Assembly (NCBI GenBank): GCA_016711405.1
Contig: JADJSZ010000038.1
Location: 1-64,000 of the forward strand
From: Candidatus Hadersleviella danica
GTDB taxonomy: Bacteria > Chloroflexota > Anaerolineae > Promineifilales > Promineifilaceae
DNA length: 64,000 nucleotides
Reading direction: 5' to 3'
Shown here piece by piece: positions 17,025-25,132 of this stretch. Numbering within the stretch: position 1 is the stretch's first letter; each line of letters opens with the position of its first letter. The notes below the pieces were generated by a model that did not search any database, was not told where the DNA came from, and saw nothing but the letters and a program-made list of their open reading frames with translations. The translations under genes and the position numbers were made by a program.

Positions 17025-18167
17025 ATGTCTCCACCCCAATCCCGCCTGCTCCAAATTCTTAACGAACACTCCCTTGCCGCCCGCGTGCTGAAAGCACCTG
17101 AGCGGGATATGGGGTTGAAGGACAGCGAGCCATTCCCCTTTCTGGCCATCATCGGCCAGCAGGAGATGAAGTTGGCCCTGTTGTTGGCCGTCATTAACCC
17201 ACGGGTGGGCGGGGTGTTGCTGATTGGTTCGCGGGGGACGGCCAAAACAACGGCCGTGCGTTCCCTTGTAGACCTGCTCCCCACCGTGCGCACCAGCCTG
17301 TGCCCCAACCACATGGGTTGCACCGAACAGATGATAGAAGCGGGGGGGCTAACGGCCGTTTGCAAAGAGTGCGCCACCAAATACGGCTACAACGAATCCC
17401 TCTCCCAACTGGCACGGATGAAATTGACCGAGTTGCCGCTCAACGCCCAGTTGGATGATGTCGTCGGCGGCATCAACGAGCGCACCGCCCTTGAAAAAAA
17501 CAAAGTGCGCCTCGAACGGGGCATTTTGGCGCAAGCGGATAACAACCTGCTCTACATTGATGAGGTCAATTTGCTAGATGGGGCGGTGATGGATGCCATT
17601 TTGGATGCCGCCGCGCAAGGCTTTTACACAGTGCGGCGCGGCCCCCAAAACCTCACCTACCGCTCCCGCTTTGCCCTGATTGGCTCCATGAACCCCGAAG
17701 AGGGGCGGCTACGGCCGCAAATCATGGACCGCTTCGGCCTGCGCGTCATTGTGCGCGGCTTGGCCGACCCCGAACAACGTTTTGAGGCGTATGAACTCGC
17801 CCTGTGGCACCAGCGCGATTCCGAGGCGCTATCGGCCGCCTACGCCGAAGCAACCTTGGCCTTGGCCGAGGATATCCAAAAAGCGGCCGATATTCTGCCC
17901 AGCGTCACCCTCTCCCCCCCCGCCAAACAACTCGGCCTGAGCCTTGTCCAGCAAGCCAAAATAGATTCCAACCGCGCCGAAATTACCCTGTTCGAGGCGG
18001 CGCGGGCACACGCGGCGGCCGACGGCCGCACCGAAACCACGGCCGAAGACATTCGCGCCGTCGCCCTGCTTTCCCTGCGCCTGCGCCAAAGCCCCGAACT
18101 GCTCCGCTTCTTCCAAGAACAAGAGGTGGAAGATGCCCAATTGCAAGCCTTGGTTGGAGGGGAGTAA
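17025..18167 (+). CDS. AAA+ ATPase, magnesium-chelatase subunit I (BchI/ChlI) type
   Basis: 380-aa AAA+ protein. Walker A in GSRGTAKTT (about 67-75), a Cys-containing insert LCPNHMGCTEQ and VCKECATKYGY, the chelatase motif LPLNAQLDDVVGGI, Walker B LLYIDEVNLL, and sensor 1 GSMNPEEGRLRPQIMDRFGL. The four Cys suggest a zinc-binding insert, which is unusual for plain ChlI. It powers metal insertion with a D-type VWA subunit, but no D subunit follows; a suspect poly-G stretch comes next. It could therefore serve a cobalt chelatase or another VWA partner. Confidence 0.85.
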   Translation: MSPPQSRLLQILNEHSLAARVLKAPERDMGLKDSEPFPFLAIIGQQEMKLALLLAVINPRVGGVLLIGSRGTAKTTAVRSLVDLLPTVRTSLCPNHMGCTEQMIEAGGLTAVCKECATKYGYNESLSQLARMKLTELPLNAQLDDVVGGINERTALEKNKVRLERGILAQADNNLLYIDEVNLLDGAVMDAILDAAAQGFYTVRRGPQNLTYRSRFALIGSMNPEEGRLRPQIMDRFGLRVIVRGLADPEQRFEAYELALWHQRDSEALSAAYAEATLALAEDIQKAADILPSVTLSPPAKQLGLSLVQQAKIDSNRAEITLFEAARAHAAADGRTETTAEDIRAVALLSLRLRQSPELLRFFQEQEVEDAQLQALVGGE

Positions 18168-18235
18168 AAGCCACGCCGGCTTTTTCTTTTGGGGAAAAAT
18201 TTGGCCGACCCCCCGAAAAAAAAAAAGGAGGGGGT

Positions 18236-18333
<98 letters not shown>

Positions 18334-18508
18334 TTGGGGTCCCCCCCAACTGGTATGGGCCTCCCCTGTTATTGGTGGCTGTTCCCCAGCCTGCGGGCTT
18401 TGTAGGGCTAGTTGCTCGAGAATTGGTCATTCAACTATTCGGGGTCTCTTTCATCAGTGGGTTTGGATTGGCTTAAACTTAAGCCGCTAATCTATCACCA
18501 GAAAATTC

Positions 18509-19168
18509 GTGAACTTTGTGTCTAAACAACAGTCCCACCAAAATGGAGAACATCTCCCCCCTGCTCCCCTACCCCCCCGCTCCCCTGCCCTTCTCCCCCT
18601 CGCCCTCACGGCCGTCTTCATCGGCTATTTCCTGCCGTGGCTGGCCCACCCCACCGCTGGCCTAACGCTGATTGGGCTGGATGTGAGCGAGTGGGTGAAG
18701 TTTTTGCCCCAAATGCAGGCGGGGCAATTGCCCAATCGGGATTGGTTTTACCTGCCGCCCATCACGCTGGGGCTGGCTTTGGTGTGGCTGAGTGCGGGGC
18801 AAATCCACGGCCGTTGGCGGCCGTGGCTCCTGCGCGGGGCGGGGTTATTGGTCAGTTTGCTCGCCTTCCCCGCCCTCGAAGCCATCCGCTTTGAGGATGC
18901 CAGCCAATGGCGGCCGAGGCTCATCGCCATTGCGTTGGTGGGTTTGGCGGCCGTGCTCAGCCCGTGGCTCCCCCAACGCTGGGCATGGTTCGCCCTCGTC
19001 GCCACCAGCCTGCTCGGGCTTCTCCTGCCCACATGGGCCGTGCTGGCCGTTCGCCCCGTCGTCAGCGAACTCCTGCGCGACCCCGTCGGCATTGGCTTTG
19101 GCGTATATGCCAACGCCGTAGGGCAGGGGGTGTTGGCCGTGGTGGGGTGGGGGAGAGGAAGAGAGTAA
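18509..19168 (+). CDS. Hypothetical multi-pass membrane protein
   Basis: About 219 aa with six or so hydrophobic segments (LALTAVFIGYFLPWLA, LPPITLGLALVWL, GAGLLVSLLAFPALEAI, LIAIALVGLAAVLSPW, WFALVATSLLGLLLP, and a C-terminal helix). No family is recognised. The start is uncertain: only GTG codons (18509, 18518) precede a Pro-rich stretch encoded by a CCCCTGC-type repeat. It lies just downstream of the suspect poly-G region, so its true upstream context is unknown. Confidence 0.65.
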   Translation: MNFVSKQQSHQNGEHLPPAPLPPRSPALLPLALTAVFIGYFLPWLAHPTAGLTLIGLDVSEWVKFLPQMQAGQLPNRDWFYLPPITLGLALVWLSAGQIHGRWRPWLLRGAGLLVSLLAFPALEAIRFEDASQWRPRLIAIALVGLAAVLSPWLPQRWAWFALVATSLLGLLLPTWAVLAVRPVVSELLRDPVGIGFGVYANAVGQGVLAVVGWGRGRE

Positions 19169-19260
19169 GAGAGGGGGGCAGGGGGGCAGGGGAGCAGGGG
19201 GGCAGGGGAGCATTTTCATTCCGCAATCCGCATTCCCCATTCCGCTATCCCCATTCCGCA
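19166..19260. repeat. GGGGCAGG array and ATTCCGC heptamer array
   Basis: GGGGGGCAGGGGGGCAGGGGAGC words are followed by ATTCCGCAATCCGCATTCCCC. The second array encodes the last 14 residues of the convergent histidine kinase (CGMGIAEWGMRIAE), showing that heptamers can be read through as protein tail. Confidence 0.75.
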
Positions 19261-20577
19261 CAACGGCAGTACCACCTCAAACACCGCCCCTTCCCCCTCT
19301 TCGCTGGTCAGGGTGATACGGCCGTGGTGGGCTTGCACCACCCCTTGCACGATGGCCAAGCCTAACCCTGCCCCGCCGCTGTGGCGGCTCCGCGCTTCGT
19401 CGGCGCGGTAAAAGCGTTCAAAGACAAAGGGTTGGTGCTGGGGAGCGATGCCTGCGCCGTTATCGGCCACGGTGAGGCGCATTTCCTCGGCCGTGGCCAC
19501 GGCCGAAAGCGTAACCCGCCCGCCAGCGGCCGTGTGGCGCACCCCATTTTCCACCAAATTAAAGAGCATCTGCCCCAACTGGGTCACATCCCCTTGCAAG
19601 GGGGGCAAGTTGGGCGAGACGGCCGTGGTTAAAACCACGCCCTGCGCTTGCGCCAGCGGCTCCGCCCGCGCCACCACCTCGGCAATGAGCGGCGCCACGG
19701 CCACGGGAGCCACCTGTAGCCATTTTTGCCCCGCATCTAGCGCGGCCACTTGGCCGAGGCTGTGGACGAGATTGAGCAGGTGGGTGGTTTCGGTTTGCAT
19801 GGCCGAAAAGGCTTGTTCGGCCGTGCGCCTATCCGCTATTTTGCCCATGCGCAACCCTTCCAAATACCCTTGCAAGGTGGTCAGCGGGGTGCGCAAGTCG
19901 TGCGAGACGTTGAGCACCAAGTCGCGGCGCATCTGTTCCATTTGTTGCAGGCCAGCCGCCATTTGGTTGAAGGCACGGCCGAGTATCCCCACCTCGGCGG
20001 GGCCATCTTCATCCACGCGCACGGCGTATTGGCCACGGGCAATGTCGGCCGCCGCGTGGCTCATTTGGCGGATGGGGTAGTTGATGGAGTGCGCCAAAGC
20101 CATCCCCAACACGAGGCCCAAGGAGAGGACGATGGTGGCCGAGAAGAGTGCGCCTTGCGACAACGCCTCTAAAAAGCTGTTGTCTACCTGTTCTAATTCG
20201 CTGTTGCGGTCTACGTAGAGCGTGCCCAACGGCCGATTTTGCCCATCGGCCAGTTTGAAGATGAGCACGGCCGAGCTTTCTTGCGAGACATCTGTGCCCA
20301 AAGTGGAGCCAACGACAACCCCTTCCGCGCTTTTCAGGGTCATCACAAAGCCGCTGATGAGGCTCAGGTTGAGGATTTCGAGCTGAACCCCGTCCCACGA
20401 TTCGGTTTGGCGGTAATGGTTTTCCAGCACATCCACCAGCAAGCGGGTGTGAACGGCCGTGTGCGTCTCTTGGAACTCGGCAAACGCCGCTTCGGTGGCG
20501 CTAACGGTAGTCAGCCCAAACAAAAACAGCGTGACCAGCACGAGGAGAAAGTTGCTGAACAATAAACGACGAGTCAT
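19216..20577 (-). CDS. Membrane sensor histidine kinase (HAMP-HisKA-HATPase)
   Basis: 453 aa. TM1 at about 6-28 (LLFSNFLLVLVTLFLFGL), an extracytoplasmic sensor of about 110 aa, TM2 about 140-160, HAMP, then HisKA with the phospho-acceptor His in LNVSHDLRTPLTTLQGY. The HATPase has the N-box NLVENGVRHTA, DNGAGI, FERFYRADEARSR and GAGLGLAIV. It phosphorylates the adjacent OmpR-type regulator. ATG 20577 is preferred over 20640, whose extra 21 residues are repeat-encoded. The C-terminal 14 residues are also repeat-encoded. Confidence 0.93.
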   Translation of the reverse strand: MTRRLLFSNFLLVLVTLFLFGLTTVSATEAAFAEFQETHTAVHTRLLVDVLENHYRQTESWDGVQLEILNLSLISGFVMTLKSAEGVVVGSTLGTDVSQESSAVLIFKLADGQNRPLGTLYVDRNSELEQVDNSFLEALSQGALFSATIVLSLGLVLGMALAHSINYPIRQMSHAAADIARGQYAVRVDEDGPAEVGILGRAFNQMAAGLQQMEQMRRDLVLNVSHDLRTPLTTLQGYLEGLRMGKIADRRTAEQAFSAMQTETTHLLNLVHSLGQVAALDAGQKWLQVAPVAVAPLIAEVVARAEPLAQAQGVVLTTAVSPNLPPLQGDVTQLGQMLFNLVENGVRHTAAGGRVTLSAVATAEEMRLTVADNGAGIAPQHQPFVFERFYRADEARSRHSGGAGLGLAIVQGVVQAHHGRITLTSEEGEGAVFEVVLPLCGMGIAEWGMRIAE

Positions 20578-20581
20578 AGGA

Positions 20582-20696
20582 TTGCGGAATGGGGAATGGG
20601 GAATGCGGATTGCGGAACTGAAATACGACTCACTACTCACTACTCACTACTCACTAGCCACTAACCACTAACCACTAACCACTAACCACTCCCTAC
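20582..20696. repeat. GGAATGGGGAATGC array then CACTACT/CACTAAC heptamers
   Basis: GATTGCGGAATGGGGAATGG (kinase leader, opposite strand) is followed by at least nine tandem CACTACT, CACTAGC and CACTAAC heptamers. They separate the kinase from its upstream regulator gene. Confidence 0.85.
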
Positions 20697-21378
20697 TCCT
20701 CATACGCATAGCCCACGCCGCGAATGGTGCGGATGATTTGGGGGCCATCTGTCCCGAGTTTTTGGCGCAGGTTGCTGATGTGGACGGTGACTGTTTCTTC
20801 GCCGAGGGGTTCGGCGTAGCCCCAGACTTGTTCGAGCAGGTGTTGGCGGGTGAAGGGCCAGCCGGGGTTTTGCATGAGGGCGTGGAGGAGCTGAAATTCG
20901 AGTTGGGTGAGGGGCAGGGCACGGCCGTCGAAAAAGGCCACATGACGGCCGACATCGAGTTGCAAACGGGGGCCGCCCAGCAGGGGGGGCACGGCCGGGG
21001 CTGGCTCGGTGTATTGGTAGGCGCGGCGCAACAACGCCTTCACACGGGCGATGAGTTCGGTGGGGCTGAACGGCTTGGTCAGGTAATCATCCGCGCCAAA
21101 GCCCAGCCCGGCCGCTTTGTCGGCATCGGTGGTGCGGGCGGTGAGGAGCAAAATGGGCAGGTTGCTCTCGTGGCGTAGGCGGCGGCACAGTTCAAACCCA
21201 TCAAAGCCGGGGAGCATGACATCGACAATGGCCAAATGGGGTTTGCTGGCGGCGAAAATTGGACGGCCGTGGGGCCATCAGCGGCCGTGGTCACGCTAAA
21301 CCCCTCTTGGCGCAAGTAAAAAGCAGTCATTTCGGCCGCGCTGGGGTCATCTTCGACAAGGAGGAGGTGATAAGGCAT
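20693..21378 (-). CDS. OmpR/PhoB-family response regulator (frameshifted)
   Basis: 228 aa after repair. Receiver domain: acidic pocket LLLVEDDPS, phospho-acceptor Asp in AIVDVMLPGFDG, and the conserved Lys in DDYLTKPFSPTEL. The winged-helix DNA-binding domain (about 125-228) has LTQLEFQLLHALMQNPG and VTVHISNLRQKLG...IRTIRGVGYAYEE. The frame breaks near 21256, where one T missing from a T5 run (coding strand CAATTTTCG) restores reading. It forms a two-component pair with the kinase just downstream on the same strand. Confidence 0.88.
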
Positions 21379-21471
21379 CAAGTGGTGTGGCCAATCGGTC
21401 TATTGGTGGATGGGTGTATGGGTCTATTTTAATACACCCCGCAAGGAAGGAAACGGAACGATTCAAGTATC

Positions 21472-21559
21472 GCTTGTCGTGGCGGCTTTAACCCTTTTTC
21501 CAGCTACAGAACGCGGCTTGTAGTGGTAGCTTTAGCCGTTTTTCCAGCTACAGAGCGCA
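21472..21559. repeat. 44-bp tandem duplication
   Basis: Two adjacent 44-base copies (21472-21515 and 21516-21559) share GCTTGT.GTGG..GCTTTA.CC and TTTTTCCAGCTACAGA.CGC. They differ at a handful of positions. Confidence 0.8.
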
Positions 21560-21660
21560 GAAAACGTGAAGTTCCCTCTGCGCTCCCTGCGCCCTCGGCC
21601 GTTCAAGAACAATCAACACCCCCCTGCATAGATACTGGCAACCGCCATTGCCACACTCTA

Positions 21661-21850
21661 AATGCCTATAACCACTCAAAAAATGATATATAACCACCAA
21701 CAAATGATATATAACCATCAACAAATAACATATAACCACCAATAAATGATATATAACCATTAATAAGTGACATATAACCACCAATAAATGACATATAACC
21801 ACTAATAAATGATATATAACCACCAATAAATGACATATAACCACGTATAA
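21661..21850. repeat. 21-bp AT-rich minisatellite, about nine copies
   Basis: The unit is close to ATGATATATAACCACCAATAA, with copies varying at a few bases. Because 21 is a multiple of three, the minus strand reads as repeated VVIYHLL heptapeptides, but no start or domain supports a protein. Confidence 0.85.
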
Positions 21851-22318
21851 ATCATTTTTTTGTAGGACAGTCATTATTAAATAAAAGCTAACAGCAATTT
21901 AAATCAAATTTTTATTATTAAACAAAAGGTTAAAATAATTAAAAATTTGTCGGTTATTATTAAAAAATGTTTAGCAACAATCTAAATAAAGTTATAACCA
22001 ATAAAATTTAGGAAATTTAACGCAATAGCACAAGGGTGTAGGGGTGCAGAGGGGTTTCTCTGGCAACCCTCCCCCCACTCCGCCTTGCGCCAAGAGAAAA
22101 GAGCTGACAAGTTGTTCTAGATGGGGAATTGTTTGCTCCCCCCCTTGGGGAGAGGAGATAAAAGGCGGGTGACGGTGGGGAGGGGGGGGGGAGCACCGTA
22201 TCGCCTGTACGTCACCACCATTGGAAAAGCCCCCACCCCCGCTAGACGAAGCTCCCCCAACCCGCTAGAATCCCCCCAACCAACCACCTCTTTTCTCTCT
22301 TCCCTCTTCTCTCCCCCC

Positions 22319-22786
22319 ATGTACCCCGAAGACCGCGTCCTCATCGCCTACATGCCCCGCCCCAGCGATTTCGAGCTGGTGCTGGCGCAAGGGTGGTATC
22401 GCATTCCCCAGCAGTTTGCGCCGAAGGGGCTGTATGCGGAGTATGTTGGGTTTTATTTCGGCCGCAACTTTGGCGCCCAGAAGTGGGCGGTGCATTACTA
22501 CGGCCGTAACCTCGGCCACGAACTTCTGCGCCGTGTGGATTTGCTCCCCGACGAACCCAACCACCCCCGCGCCGCCCAGCTTTACTACAAGGTGCAACTC
22601 GGCCCACTCATCCAACGCCCCGAGCCGATTCTCAGCTTGCGCTGGCGGCGGGTGCTGTTCATCCACACCACATGGGACCGCTTTGAGATGGCCCGCGAGC
22701 TAAACGATTTGTTCATCGAAGGCGACGGCTTCGTAGACCGCCGCTTTGCCGTCTTGCGCGATGGGGAAGAGAGTGCTGAGTGCTGA
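22319..22786 (+). CDS. Conserved hypothetical protein
   Basis: 155 aa, compact and soluble. Features: DRVLIAYMPRPSDFELVLAQG, WYRIP, YVGFYFGRNFGAQKW, and LSLRWRRVLFIHTTWDRF. Aromatic-rich and without Cys apart from the repeat-encoded C-terminus (GEESAEC, from GAGTGCT heptamers). No domain is recognised; the overall look suggests a small nucleic-acid-associated or restriction-like fold, but that is a guess. The ATG follows a CTCTCCCCCC leader without Shine-Dalgarno. Confidence 0.65.
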   Translation: MYPEDRVLIAYMPRPSDFELVLAQGWYRIPQQFAPKGLYAEYVGFYFGRNFGAQKWAVHYYGRNLGHELLRRVDLLPDEPNHPRAAQLYYKVQLGPLIQRPEPILSLRWRRVLFIHTTWDRFEMARELNDLFIEGDGFVDRRFAVLRDGEESAEC

Positions 22787-22870
22787 GTGCTGAGTGCTGA
22801 GTTGAAAGTCGCTCAGTCTCTCAGTCGGTCAGCTATTCATTCCGCAATCCGCATTCCCCATTCCGCATTC
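22773..22870. repeat. GAGTGCT array, CAGTCTCT words and ATTCCGC array
   Basis: Four GAGTGCT heptamers overlap the stop of the preceding gene, then CAGTCTCTCAGTCGGTCAG, then ATTCCGCAATCCGCATTCCCC. A short hairpin CAGGTT/AACCTG follows at about 22876-22893. Confidence 0.8.
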
Positions 22871-22978
22871 CTCACAGGTTGTCTCGAACCTGCGAACAAG
22901 ATACAAATAGCCCACCACACGACCAGCCGCGCTCCCCATAGACAACAACAATCCAACCTGCATCTGGATAGACACATC

Positions 22979-23959
22979 ATGCTTTCTCGAGTTGCTGATA
23001 ACTTGTACTGGCTTAGTCGCTATTTGGAGCGGAGTGAACACACCGCCCGCTTGCTAGATGTGAATTTGGACGAGGTGCTCGACCGCAACTCGGCCGTGGC
23101 CGACCAGCAACTCGACTTGCTGGTAGATAGCTTGCGGCTCCAAAAATCCCGCGAAGCATTGCTCGGCACGGCCGTCCACGAAGCCCGCCACCCCATTCGC
23201 GCCCTGCCCGAACTGCTCATGCTCGATGCCGCGCAACCCCACTCCATCGCCTACAGCATTGCCACCGCCCGCGAAAACGCCCGCCAAGTGCGCGAACAAA
23301 TCAGCTCCGAAATGTGGCTCCAAATCAACTGGCTCTACCAAAATATCCGCACCACCACGGCCGAGCGCATTTGGGAAAACAGCCCCCACGACTTCCTGCA
23401 AACCTTGGTCAAAGATGGCATCCACCTCTTTCGCGGCCTCACCGATGCCACCATGAACCACGGCGAAGGCTGGCAATTTATCCAATTGGGGTGCTACATG
23501 GAGCGGGCACAAGCCACCGCCAAAGTCCTCGATGCCCACTTTCGCGTCAACCACACCATCGAACGCAATGGGCCGTATGAGCAAGATTTGGCATGGATTA
23601 GCCTACTCAAATCTTGCACAGCCTTCGAGGCATATTGCAAGGTCTACACGGTGCAGATTGAGCCAGAGCGGGTGGCCGAATTTTTACTGCTCAATGCCGA
23701 TTCCCCCCGTTCGGTGCGCTTTGCGGCCGACCGCATTCTCGAGGCCGTCCGCGCCATCGCCACCGCCACAGGCAAACAACGCGGCGACCCCGTCACCCGC
23801 TTGGCGGGCAAACTCAGCGCCAGCCTCGATTACAGCTCCGTGGATGAAATTCTCGACGAAGGGCTACACGCCTACTGCGTCAACATCCAAAACCAATGCG
23901 CCAAAATCCACCAAGCCATCTACGACCGCTACATTCAACCGAAGTCAGTGCTGAGTTGA
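22979..23959 (+). CDS. Alpha-E domain protein (DUF403)
   Basis: 326 aa, all alpha-helical. Start MLSRVADNLYWLSRYLERSEHTARLLDVN is the hallmark of the family, and it continues with HDFLQTLVKDGIHLFRGLTDATMNHGEGW and GCYMERAQATAKVLD. Family members are typically encoded with a circularly permuted ATP-grasp and a transglutaminase-like protein, and may take part in ligase-dependent peptide modification. Here the transglutaminase follows but no ATP-grasp gene is adjacent. The C-terminus PKSVLS is read from GAGTGCT-type repeats. Confidence 0.9.
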   Translation: MLSRVADNLYWLSRYLERSEHTARLLDVNLDEVLDRNSAVADQQLDLLVDSLRLQKSREALLGTAVHEARHPIRALPELLMLDAAQPHSIAYSIATARENARQVREQISSEMWLQINWLYQNIRTTTAERIWENSPHDFLQTLVKDGIHLFRGLTDATMNHGEGWQFIQLGCYMERAQATAKVLDAHFRVNHTIERNGPYEQDLAWISLLKSCTAFEAYCKVYTVQIEPERVAEFLLLNADSPRSVRFAADRILEAVRAIATATGKQRGDPVTRLAGKLSASLDYSSVDEILDEGLHAYCVNIQNQCAKIHQAIYDRYIQPKSVLS

Positions 23960-24092
23960 GAGTGCTGAGTGCTGAGTGCTGAGTGCTGAGTTAAAAGTCT
24001 CTCAGTCTCTCAGTCCTTCAGTCCTTCAGTCACTTTTCCCGCTCTCTTTCTCCTCTGCCCCTCTGCCCCTCTGCCCCCCTGCCCCCCGCCCC
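23947..24092. repeat. GAGTGCT, CAGTCTCT and CCTCTGCC arrays
   Basis: Three array families in series fill the whole gap between the alpha-E and transglutaminase genes. The CCTCTGCC octamers end in CCCCATG at the start codon. Confidence 0.85.
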
Positions 24093-25064
24093 ATGTACTA
24101 CACCATCCACCACCTAACCCAATACCGCTACAGCGAACCCATCACCGAAAATGTGATGGAGGTGCGCAAGCAACCGCTGTCGGATGCCATCCAAACCTGT
24201 TTATCATTCAGCCTGACCACCTTGCCACAGGCGGAAATTCACGATTACATAGATGGGTGGCAAAACAGGGTGCATCATTTCAGCATTGTTCGGCCGCACA
24301 AACGGCTGGAAATTGTCTCGCAGGCGTTGGTGCAGGTGGGCGAACAGCCCCACCCCGCCCCCGGCGAAGCCACCCTCGCTTTGTGGCCCGCCCTGCAAAC
24401 CGAAGGGCGGTCGTTGGCCATGTGGGACTATTTGCGCCCTAGCCATTATGTGCAATTCACCCCCGCCATGCGGACATTTGCGGCCGAATTCCACGCCACC
24501 ACCCACGAAGTAGACCCCTTCACCCTCCTGTCCCACATCCAAGAAGCGATTTACACCCGCTTTGAATACGAGCAAGACGCAACCCGTTTTGATTCGCCTG
24601 CCGAGCATGTTTTAGAAACGGGCGCAGGGGTCTGCCAAGATTTCACCCATCTGATGATTGGGGTAGCGCGTTTGGCGGGCATTCCCGCCCGCTACGTCAG
24701 CGGCTATCTGTTCCATCGGGAAGGGGCGCACGACCGCTCGACGGATGATGCCAGCCATGCATGGGTAGAGGCATGGCTCCCCGGCTGGGGTTGGGTGGGG
24801 TTTGACCCCACGAATAACCTCGTCGTGAAGCGGCGGCATATTCGGGTGGCCATCGGCCGTGATTATGCCGATGTGACCCCGACGCGGGGGGTGTTTACGG
24901 GGCAGGCGACCAGCTCCCTCAAAGTGGCCGTCAAAGTGTTAGCGGCCGAGGCTCCCCCCACCCATTTGCCCGCCCCCACCCCCAGCACATGGGCCATGGC
25001 CGAAGATGAGGGGGAGAGCGATGCCACGGCCGTGTTGCTCCAACAACAGCAACAGCAACAATAA
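24093..25064 (+). CDS. Transglutaminase-like protein with bacterial N-terminal domain
   Basis: 323 aa. The N-terminal beta-domain (YTIHHLTQYRYSEPITENVMEVR) is followed by a transglutaminase core with the Cys-His-Asp triad: Cys in GAGVCQDFTHLM, His in DASHAWVEAWLPGWGW, Asp in FDPTNN. These proteins act as thiol proteases or amide-forming enzymes and are genomically tied to alpha-E/ATP-grasp proteins, as here. The C-terminus ends in a run of seven Gln (CAACAG/CAACAA repeats). It is probably cotranscribed with the alpha-E gene. Confidence 0.9.
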   Translation: MYYTIHHLTQYRYSEPITENVMEVRKQPLSDAIQTCLSFSLTTLPQAEIHDYIDGWQNRVHHFSIVRPHKRLEIVSQALVQVGEQPHPAPGEATLALWPALQTEGRSLAMWDYLRPSHYVQFTPAMRTFAAEFHATTHEVDPFTLLSHIQEAIYTRFEYEQDATRFDSPAEHVLETGAGVCQDFTHLMIGVARLAGIPARYVSGYLFHREGAHDRSTDDASHAWVEAWLPGWGWVGFDPTNNLVVKRRHIRVAIGRDYADVTPTRGVFTGQATSSLKVAVKVLAAEAPPTHLPAPTPSTWAMAEDEGESDATAVLLQQQQQQQ

Positions 25065-25132
25065 ACGTTATTGGTTATTCGTTATTATTCGTCCAACTAC
25101 CCAATAACTAATAACCAATAACCAATAACTCC
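25065..25132. repeat. TTATTGG / CCAATAA heptamer array, convergent
   Basis: TTATTGGTTATTCGTTATT on the left faces AATAACTAATAACCAATAACC on the right, giving a weak hairpin between convergent genes. The stop of the solute-binding gene is at 25133. Confidence 0.8.

Larger units (their letters stand above)
21379..22318. other. AT-rich gene-free island
   Basis: No supported gene in 940 bases. It contains a 44-bp tandem duplication (21472-21559), a 21-bp minisatellite (21661-21850), and a very AT-rich block (21850-22030), in sharp contrast to its GC-rich surroundings. I see no clear DnaA-box cluster. It ends in a CT-rich leader before the next gene. Confidence 0.6.

Noticed and set aside
20578..20640. 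Upstream start of the histidine kinase at 20640
   Set aside because: The extra 21 residues are encoded by the ATTCCGC repeat and precede a normal membrane-anchor start at 20577.
21661..21850. Possible CRISPR array
   Set aside because: Units are 21 bases, directly adjacent and without unique spacers; no cas genes nearby. It is a minisatellite.
21640..22030. Chromosomal replication origin
   Set aside because: AT-rich and repetitive, but I see no DnaA-box cluster and no dnaA, dnaN or gyrB next to it.
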